23,474 nt of DNA. It comes from Anaerolineales bacterium UBA6668 (lineage in GTDB: Bacteria > Chloroflexota > Anaerolineae > Anaerolineales > UBA6668). Made by a program: the position numbers and the translations under genes. Below are positions 7,280-14,300 of this stretch, piece after piece. Under the pieces are notes generated by a model. The model saw nothing but the letters and a program-made list of their open reading frames with translations. It did no database searches and was not told where the DNA came from. The DNA lies in the NCBI GenBank assembly GCA_002455215.1, contig DKKK01000179.1, positions 1-23,474 on the forward strand, written 5' to 3'. Each line of letters begins with the position of its first letter. Position 1 is the first letter of the stretch.

Positions 7280-8068
7280 ATGACGCAAACGCCGCAATAT
7301 GTTTTGGTGGGGCATATCACCGCTGATGTTCAAATAGATGGAACAATCCGCGCGGGCGGCACCGTGCTGTACGCGGCTCGGGTGGCAGAAGCACTGGGGG
7401 TGGCAGTAGCGGTGGTAACGGCAAGTGAGCCGCAGTTTGCCCATACTGCCTTGTCAGTTCCCCATCATGTTGTGCCAAGCGTTCACACCACCACGTTTGA
7501 AAATGTCTATCAAGGGGATGTTCGGGTGCAGTACATCCGCCAGCGTGCAGATACACTGCCAGCCGAAGCACTCCCGCTGGCATGGCGTTCTGCCCCAATT
7601 TTGCACTATGCCCCGGTTGCCAACGAAATTGCGCTTGCGGAAGTTGTCTCGCTTCACCCGCAATTGCTGGGGCTAACCATCCAAGGCTGGCTCAGAGCGT
7701 GGGATGCGCTAGGGCGTGTACGCTTTTGCGAGTGGCAACCGCCCGCCCACATTTGCCAACCCCACTGCCTAGCCGTTGCCAGCATTGAAGATTTTGCCGG
7801 TGATTGGCAGGCGGTTCACGCCTTAGCCGGGCATTTTCCCCAGTTGGTGATTACCCAAGCCGCAGGCGGGGCAACGGTCTTTCAGCATGGGGTAGCTACC
7901 CACTTGCCCACCCAGCCAGTCACTGCTACCCACCCCACCGGTGCAGGCGATGTGTTTGCCACTGCGCTTTTTTTACGTTTTTACCAACATGCGGATTTGC
8001 TTGCCGCAACTGCACATGCCCATCAGGTTGCCACCCGCCATATCTTGGGGCAACCGCTTTCTATTTAG
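7280..8068 (+). CDS. PfkB-family carbohydrate kinase
   Basis: This 262-aa member of the ribokinase/PfkB superfamily would phosphorylate a sugar, nucleoside or related alcohol with ATP in the cytoplasm; the substrate cannot be read from sequence. Evidence: N-terminal strand YVLVGHITADV, a glycine pair IRAGGTVLYAARVAEALG (23-40) like PfkB signature 1, and the C-terminal signature HPTGAGDVFATALFL (218-232) with GAGD at 221-224, where D224 is the expected catalytic base. It is shorter than the usual 300 residues, and the lid region looks reduced. It is followed after 12 nt by parA, so it probably heads the operon. No ribosome binding site is seen. Confidence 0.88.
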   Translation: MTQTPQYVLVGHITADVQIDGTIRAGGTVLYAARVAEALGVAVAVVTASEPQFAHTALSVPHHVVPSVHTTTFENVYQGDVRVQYIRQRADTLPAEALPLAWRSAPILHYAPVANEIALAEVVSLHPQLLGLTIQGWLRAWDALGRVRFCEWQPPAHICQPHCLAVASIEDFAGDWQAVHALAGHFPQLVITQAAGGATVFQHGVATHLPTQPVTATHPTGAGDVFATALFLRFYQHADLLAATAHAHQVATRHILGQPLSI

Positions 8069-8080
8069 GTTGATCCTGCT

Positions 8081-8851
8081 ATGCAAAGAATTTATGCAAT
8101 TGTTAATCAAAAAGGTGGTGTGGGAAAAACCACCACCTCCATCAATCTGGCGGCATACCTTGCCAATGCGGGCAAACGCGTGCTATTGGTAGATTTGGAC
8201 TCGCAAGCCAATGCCACCAGTTCACTCGGCGCAGACAAGTATGCGATTGAAGGCGGCACGTACAGCGCATTGGTAGATGATGAAGATTTCTTGCTGAACG
8301 ACCACATTTTGACCAATGAAACCTTAAAAGTGGACTTGTTACCTGCTACGCCCGACATGGCAGGGGCAGAATTGGAAATGGCAGGTTTGGAACAGCGCGA
8401 GTTTCGCCTACGGCTTGCCCTGCAAAACGCCACTGATTACGACTATATTCTGATAGATTGCCCACCTTCATTGGGCTTGCTCACGCTCAACGGGCTAACT
8501 GCCGCCCAGCAAGTGCTGATTCCCATGCAGGGCGAATATCTGGCATTGGAAGGTTTGGGGCAATTGCTGAATACCATTGAGCGGGTGCGGGCAGGTTTGA
8601 ACCCAGCGCTATCGATTCGGGGCATCTTGCTGACGATGTTTGACCCACGCTCCACCTTGGCACAGGATGTGCAGGCGGAAATTGAGAAGCACTTTCCACA
8701 GCATTTGTTTTCTGCCATCATCCCACGCAATGTGCGCCTAGCAGAAGCCCCTTCTCACGGTTTACCTATTTTGTTTTACTCACCCACCAGCAAAGGGGCA
8801 CAAGCCTACCAAGAATTGGCAAATGAACTGCTCCGCCAAGATGAAGGTTAA
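8081..8851 (+). CDS. parA: ParA/Soj-type chromosome partitioning ATPase
   Basis: This 256-aa deviant-Walker ATPase would bind DNA nonspecifically as an ATP dimer and be driven by ParB to segregate or position the origin. Motifs: deviant Walker A KGGVGKTT (11-18, with the signature lysine K11), Walker A' LLVDLDSQAN (35-44), and Walker B YILIDCPPS (122-130). The start MQRIYAIVNQ fits the short chromosomal Soj type with no N-terminal helix-turn-helix. It sits 12 nt after the PfkB kinase gene and 8 nt before parB. A chromosomal rather than plasmid copy is suggested by the housekeeping surroundings, but neither dnaA nor gidA/rsmG is in the window. Confidence 0.94.
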   Translation: MQRIYAIVNQKGGVGKTTTSINLAAYLANAGKRVLLVDLDSQANATSSLGADKYAIEGGTYSALVDDEDFLLNDHILTNETLKVDLLPATPDMAGAELEMAGLEQREFRLRLALQNATDYDYILIDCPPSLGLLTLNGLTAAQQVLIPMQGEYLALEGLGQLLNTIERVRAGLNPALSIRGILLTMFDPRSTLAQDVQAEIEKHFPQHLFSAIIPRNVRLAEAPSHGLPILFYSPTSKGAQAYQELANELLRQDEG

Positions 8852-8859
8852 CATAATCT

Positions 8860-9777
8860 ATGACAAGCAACAAACCTAAAGCATCCGGACGCGGATTAGG
8901 GCGTGCCTTAGGGCGCGGTTTAGACGCGCTGATTCCTACCAGCACGGCGGGGACACTGCCCCCATCAGCCGGTGATACGCCAGCCGGGATTCTGCAATTA
9001 GCGATTGACAGCATTCGCCCCAACCCACGCCAACCGCGTTTGGAAATGAACGCGCAGGAATTGGCTGAATTGGTAGAAAGTATCCGCCAACACGGGTTGA
9101 TTCAGCCCTTGATTGTGGCACGCACATCCCAAGCCGATGTGTATGTTTTGGTTGCCGGGCAACGCCGCCAAAAAGCGGCTCGTTTGGCAGGGTTAAGCAC
9201 AGTGCCGGTGGTGGTGCGCGAGCAAGCCACCGACCAGCAATTGTTAGAACTAGCATTGGTAGAAAATGTGCAACGCAGTGACCTGGCTCCGCTGGAAGAA
9301 GCGGCCGCTTACCAAAGTTTGGCGGAGGACTTTGGCTTGTCACATGAACAGGTGGCAGAGCGCGTGGGCAAAAGCCGCGTGGCGGTGACGAATACGCTAC
9401 GCTTGTTGCGCCTTGCGCCCGCCGTGCAGACTGCGCTCACACACCAAGAGATTAGTGAAGGACACGCACGTGCCTTACTCGGCTTGCCTACCCACCCCGC
9501 ACAAATCGTTGCCCTGGAAACGGTACTGGATAAAGGCTTAAATGTGCGCCAAACCGAAGAATTGGTGCGCAAATTGCTGGGTGAACGCCCACAATCCGCC
9601 GAACCGCGCCCGCGCTTGCCCGAACTGACCGAACTGGAAGGACGCATCCGCGATAGCTTGGGGACGAAAGTGCGCTTGCAACGCAATCAGAAGGGACAGG
9701 GTTCGCTCGCCATTCATTTCTTCTCGGATGAAGAACTGGAAGCATTGCTGGCAAAGTTGAGTGTGCCGATGGAGTGA
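8860..9777 (+). CDS. parB: ParB/Spo0J-family partition protein
   Basis: This 305-aa protein should be a CTP-dependent clamp that loads at parS and recruits ParA and SMC. A basic N-terminal tail (RGLGRALGRGLDALI, 11-25, the ParA-stimulating region) is followed by NPRQPR (55-60), the CTP-binding box LVAGQRRQKAARLAG (97-111; GQRR where GERR is common), ENVQRSDLAPLEEA (135-148) and a helix-turn-helix LSHEQVAERVGKSRVAV (160-176). The C-terminal 60 residues form the usual dimerisation domain. The GAAGG at the end of parA (8843-8847) can serve as its ribosome binding site. No parS-like palindrome was found nearby. Confidence 0.94.
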   Translation: MTSNKPKASGRGLGRALGRGLDALIPTSTAGTLPPSAGDTPAGILQLAIDSIRPNPRQPRLEMNAQELAELVESIRQHGLIQPLIVARTSQADVYVLVAGQRRQKAARLAGLSTVPVVVREQATDQQLLELALVENVQRSDLAPLEEAAAYQSLAEDFGLSHEQVAERVGKSRVAVTNTLRLLRLAPAVQTALTHQEISEGHARALLGLPTHPAQIVALETVLDKGLNVRQTEELVRKLLGERPQSAEPRPRLPELTELEGRIRDSLGTKVRLQRNQKGQGSLAIHFFSDEELEALLAKLSVPME

Positions 9778-9843
9778 GCTTGTGGGGAAATGACTTTTAG
9801 TGGTTACAAGAGCAGGTTCGATTTTTTGAAGGAAAAGTTTTGT

Positions 9844-10464
9844 ATGTCTGCCCTAGATAAAATCGCCTTTTTCCAACAACGGCGTGACGAAGAGCCGAAT
9901 CAGGCATTGGCAAGGGAGCTTGCGGCGACACAAGACCGGCTTGGTATTCAAGTTATTGCCGAAAACCTTTGGCACAAACACAAAAGCGTGCGCAGTGATT
10001 GTCTGGGCGTGTTGTATCATATCGGCTATCTCAATCCTAGCCTAATCGCAGGCTATGTAGGCGATTTTTTGAAACTGCTCAAGGATAAGGAAAATCGCAT
10101 GGTTTGGGGCGCGATGATTGGTTTGGCGACCCTTGCGGAAGAACGCCCCACCGAAATATGGAACCATCTGGATGATATTATTCACGCCATTGAACACAGC
10201 ACGTTGATTACCTTTGTGTGGGGTATCAAGACATTGGCGCTGGTAGCCAAAACCGATCCGCACTACAGCGAGAAGATTTTCCCGCTTTTGCTGGGATACT
10301 TGCAAAAGTGCATCGCCCGCGACCTACCTTTGCACGCCGAGAGTGTGCGCGTAGCAGTGAATGAAAGCAATCGAACAGAATTTGTGGCGGTGGCACTGGC
10401 TCGGCAGAGCGAATTGACTCCGTCACAATTGGCACGGTTAAAGAAGTTGCTGAAGATGTTGTAG
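9844..10464 (+). CDS. HEAT-repeat-like helical protein
   Basis: This 206-aa protein is read from ATG 9844, chosen because an AAGGA site (9829-9833) precedes it at good distance; an in-frame ATG at 9790 would add 18 residues. The sequence is a run of paired helices, with repeated patterns such as IQVIAENLWHKHKSVRSDCLGVL, YVGDFLKLLKDKENRMVWGAMIGLATLA and LDDIIHAIEHSTLITFVWGIKTLALVA, typical of HEAT/armadillo-like scaffolds. There is no enzyme motif. It follows parB by 66 nt and may be cotranscribed. Function unknown; a protein-protein scaffold is inferred. Confidence 0.75.
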   Translation: MSALDKIAFFQQRRDEEPNQALARELAATQDRLGIQVIAENLWHKHKSVRSDCLGVLYHIGYLNPSLIAGYVGDFLKLLKDKENRMVWGAMIGLATLAEERPTEIWNHLDDIIHAIEHSTLITFVWGIKTLALVAKTDPHYSEKIFPLLLGYLQKCIARDLPLHAESVRVAVNESNRTEFVAVALARQSELTPSQLARLKKLLKML

Positions 10465-10495
10465 GTTTGCTAGGGAAGTGTTGCCAACTAAACAA

Positions 10496-10544
10496 GTGGG
10501 TGAAAACTCAACACGACTGTTAGCCCCCGACACGGTTCACCCAC
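10496..10544. terminator. Possible bidirectional terminator between convergent genes
   Basis: A perfect 9-bp inverted repeat, GTGGGTGAA (10496-10504) and TTCACCCAC (10536-10544), with a 31-nt loop lies in the 100-base gap between the convergent HEAT-like and methyltransferase genes. There is no clear T run, so termination is only a position-based guess. Confidence 0.35.
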
Positions 10545-10564
10545 CCGCCAATGCTTGCCACATC

Positions 10565-11365
10565 CTATTTGCGGATGCAATAGACCAATTCATTGGGAAA
10601 TAGCACTTCCACACTGTGCCAGCCCTGCCCGGCAATGAGCTTCTCAAAATATGCGCGGTAGTGGCTAACCAAAGAGCGCCCACCGCCGTGCAAACTAATG
10701 GCAGGGAAGGAAACCACCACCCACTGCGCTTGCAAAGCCTGCAAGAGTTTTAAGCCCAACTGCCCGTAGTTCTTCTCAAAACGTGGCAGTTCTTTGAGAA
10801 ATAAGGCAACATCGGCTTGCTCACTAGGAAACTGAATAGCAACATCTTGCACTTTGGCGGTTTGCGGAAGCCCCTGCAAGGCAAAATAGTGATTGAGTAG
10901 CGCCACACGTGGCAGGTGAATCTCATACGCGTAGAGGGTACTCGCTTGCGGGGACATGCCCATCCACGGGAAAGCCAGCGGGTTCAATCCACTGGCAATA
11001 TCCAGCACGGTATTGGGTATGCCGGTCACCGCCCACAATTGCGGATAGAACGTTTCGAGCAAATCTAGCCGCTCACGGGTGGAGTCGTGGCTGGCAAGCA
11101 AGGCGCGACACTCGGACTGAACCGCATCCGTACCACTGGCAAAGGCGGCGCTCAGGCGCTGGCTGGCAAGCTGATAGTTTGGATCGCCGAGGTACGGCGC
11201 CATGATGTTGTGCAGGCGTTCACGCAAGGCGGCTTCTGCCTTGCTGGTGGTGGCGTAACGCGCCAAGCACTCGCTCGCCAGTTGGCGAACCGTCTCTTCG
11301 GCGGTGTCTTTGTATTTTTTACTCGCCAAAATGCGGGCAGTGAGTGTATCCACAGCAGAAGTCAT
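10565..11365 (-). CDS. 16S rRNA (guanine-1405-N7)-methyltransferase family protein (FmrO/ArmA/Rmt-like)
   Basis: This 266-aa Rossmann-type S-adenosylmethionine enzyme closely follows the pattern of the aminoglycoside-resistance m7G1405 methyltransferases. Family landmarks in order: a helical N-terminal region (1-90); HDSTRERL (93-100); SAM motif VLDIASGLNPLAF (120-132); YEIH (147-150), replacing the usual DIH acidic site; VALFLKELPRFEK (186-198); VVVSFPAISLHGGGR (216-230); and C-terminal NELVYCIRK. The loop after GGGR reads SLVSHY where clinical enzymes have KGM and a conserved Y, a divergence at a functional region. The ATG at 11365 is chosen because AAGGA (11379-11375) has normal 9-nt spacing; the ATG at 11374 abuts it. 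It follows the giant gene by 12 nt. Family call firm; actual resistance activity unproven. Confidence 0.9.
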   Translation of the reverse strand: MTSAVDTLTARILASKKYKDTAEETVRQLASECLARYATTSKAEAALRERLHNIMAPYLGDPNYQLASQRLSAAFASGTDAVQSECRALLASHDSTRERLDLLETFYPQLWAVTGIPNTVLDIASGLNPLAFPWMGMSPQASTLYAYEIHLPRVALLNHYFALQGLPQTAKVQDVAIQFPSEQADVALFLKELPRFEKNYGQLGLKLLQALQAQWVVVSFPAISLHGGGRSLVSHYRAYFEKLIAGQGWHSVEVLFPNELVYCIRK

Positions 11366-11377
11366 GGCAATCATTCC

Positions 11378-14300
11378 TTAGGGCAGGCGTTTCAGCGCGT
11401 CCAATGCTTCGGGTTTGTCGTTCAGTCGCCACTCATCCCCGCTTAACCGGTAAAACACCACCCCATGCACTTGCATGGCGTCATTGCCTTGATTCCAATT
11501 GGTAAAATGCTCCATCGCACGATTGATCCAATCTCGCGCCGTATCCGCCCGCCAACCCAGTGCGCCATTGTGATGAACGCGTTGGGGATTCACTTCGGTA
11601 GCAATGACGGGCAAGTGACGGAAGCGGGCTGGTACAGCTTGCAGTAAGGGTTGATAGGCCCGCAAGTGCAGGAACTGCCAAGTCAGCGGCGGGTCGCCAA
11701 ATTTCACATCACTGTTTACCTGATTTGGGTCGCTATCTTGTGTTTTGGGGTGTACGGTCAGAAAGTCTGCACCGTCAATGAGCGTCAACATGCGCACCCA
11801 CCATTCGCGGTTGTCGGAACCGGGTCCAAAGTAGGGGTCGGTAGCCAATGGCGCGAGTTTAGCACCGGCTGGACGATTACGCCAAATCTGGTTATACACT
11901 GTGGCATACTCTTCCGGTGAAATACGTCTGCCTTGCGGGCATTCTGCTGGATTGTTGGCTTCATTGGCGATGATATAGCCAAATGCGCCCGGAGAGCGGG
12001 CAATGGTTTTGAGCGCGTTGGCAATGAAAGTTTGGGTTTGGCTGGCATTGTCTGGGTTGGGGATGGTGCCGGTCCAATGATAGCCGTAGTTAATGCGCAT
12101 CAGCACTTTCACCCCGGCATTGGCAAATGCACGATAATCAACTTCTGTATGAGCGTTCTCAATGGCGACTGAGTCTACCGTCCAGCCACGCTTGCCGTTG
12201 TTTACTAGCCAGTGAGCGGCATCGCGTTCTGCCCCGCAGTGTAAACCCATCTGCGGTGTAACTCTGGGGATTGGGGTGTAGAAATTATCCTGCACAAATT
12301 TCAGCGGGTCGTGATAGTTTTCAGTTACCACCGCTTTGTCTTTGACATTCCAACTCCCCGCGTCCAGCAGTGTTTTGCGAATCTCAAAGTGCAGGTGAGC
12401 TACGAAAGGTTTGGCTGGGTCACCCTTGCCCACCGAGCCGATTCTTTCCCCGCGTTGCACCACCTGCCCGACCCGCACCTGAAAATCTTGCAGGTGTGCA
12501 TATTGTGACCAAATGCGGGTGCCATTTTGCAAATTGTGTTCAATCAACACAATATTGCCCCAAGACTTGCGGAAGTTGGCAAACAAGACAATCCCATTGG
12601 CGACACTATAGACCGGACTACCCAAGTCGTGGTCGCCGCCGCCCTTGTCATTTAAGTCTGCGCCCGGATGGTAGTCAAAGACCCCACTATTGGGTGTGAC
12701 TTCATATTGCCGCAAGAAAGGGTTGGCATCGTACCAACCCTCTAAATTGGTGCGGTTGCCAACCGGATACCAAAAGCCATCGGTGGGAATATCGTTGGGA
12801 ACCAGCACTTCCAGCCAGTATAAGCCGCCAAACTGCACGCCTTGTTCATCGGCAAAGCGCCAGTAACTGCGGTAAGTGCCGGGGATATTCGGCGCATACA
12901 CTTCTACCGTAATGTCAAAATTTTTGCCCGGCACGACACCTTGCCCTAGCACAGTTTGACTTGCCCCGCCAAATTGCGGACCCAAACACTGCTGAAAGCG
13001 AAAATTGCTGGCAAAGGTGGTATTACCCGCATTGGCAAAGCGCCAGGTTTTCACCAATTTTTGGTTGGGAAGCACACGCGATTTATCTGGAAGTGTGACA
13101 TCACTGACAAAACGCACCCGATGCCCTTTGTCTGCCACCACTTCAATATTGAAACGGATAGAGCCGGAAATATTGTTGCCGCTGGGATTCAATACCTGCC
13201 ACTGCGATTGATAATTGCCAACCGTGCTAGGCGCAACCATACGCGAAGAAACCACTGCAACCTGCCCGGTCGGCGTGGGCGGCAGTGCCAGTACTTCGGG
13301 GGCGCTGAGCGCATTGCCACCGGTCAACGCCAGTTTGTAGCCATTGCCCCAATCGCGCCCGCTGTTGTTGCGGATTTGCCATTCCTTGCCAAATTGTGCA
13401 TTGGGGAAAAAGCGTGTGCCGTCCGGTACGTTGGTTTGCGGAAGAAGTTCGGCTTCGCGCCCAGTATGGGTAGGCTCAATTTGTAGCGAATAGCTCAGTT
13501 CGGGTCCAAGCTCTTGCCCTAGCGCGGTTTTAATGCGCCAAGTTCCGCTCACCACACCATTGGTTGTGCCAAAATTGAGTTGAACGCCGACATTAAATTC
13601 TTGCCCCGCGGTAGCTTGTGGCACAGGCAGGCTAACCGGTTGCAGGTTTGCCCCGCTGGTTTGCACCAGTTTACAACCTTGCGGGATGGCAATCGAACCA
13701 TCATTGCGCAAACGCCAGGTTTTTTGCGCCGAGCTATTGGGCAAGACGCTGGAGCCATCCGGTAAGCTAACATGCCGCACAAAGGTAAGTTTTAGCTTGC
13801 TCGTATCCACTGGTGCGCTTACATTGATGCTAAAGGTAGTGGGTGCGCCGAACCAGTGGAACGTGCCGTCCGCTAACCAGCGCCGCAACCGCCAAGTTTG
13901 ACTAAAACTGCCCCCGTTGGCAGGCGTTTTAAACGACAAGGTGGCAAGAAACTGCCCATTGGGGTTGGTCTTGGGGATTGCCAATTTATCTGCGCCTTGC
14001 AGTTGCGGCAAGGTGGCTTGCCCGGCATCGTACACCCGCGCGAGTTCTACATTCTCCCAAATTTCAGCGCCGGTATTGCGTAACACGTAACTCTTGGAAA
14101 AAGGGGTGTTGACTGCCACGTTGCCACTATTGGGCACTGGAACGTCTTTTTCAAATGCGCCATTGTAACCGCCTGCCACCACCGCCACTTCTATCATCAC
14201 CAGCGGGCCTTGCAATTTGCCTTGTGGTGTTTCCACTTGCCAGTAGCTTTTATAATTGCCGGGAGCCGCAGGCGCAAAAAATTTGATGGTCAGTTCGGCA

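Noticed and set aside
9461..9475. CACGTG within parB as a parS core
   Set aside because: The flanks do not form the TGTTTCACGTGAAACA-type palindrome; another CACGTG at about 22865 in hsdS also fails.
9790..9843. 18-residue N-terminal extension of the HEAT-like protein
   Set aside because: The ATG at 9844 has a better placed AAGGA site. The longer start is possible but less likely.
11366..11374. ATG at 11374 as the methyltransferase start
   Set aside because: The AAGGA site directly abuts it with no spacer; the ATG at 11365 has proper spacing.
12956..13486. 176-aa plus-strand open frame inside the giant gene
   Set aside because: The minus-strand frame encodes clear NBR1/Ig-like modules there; the plus frame is a shadow.
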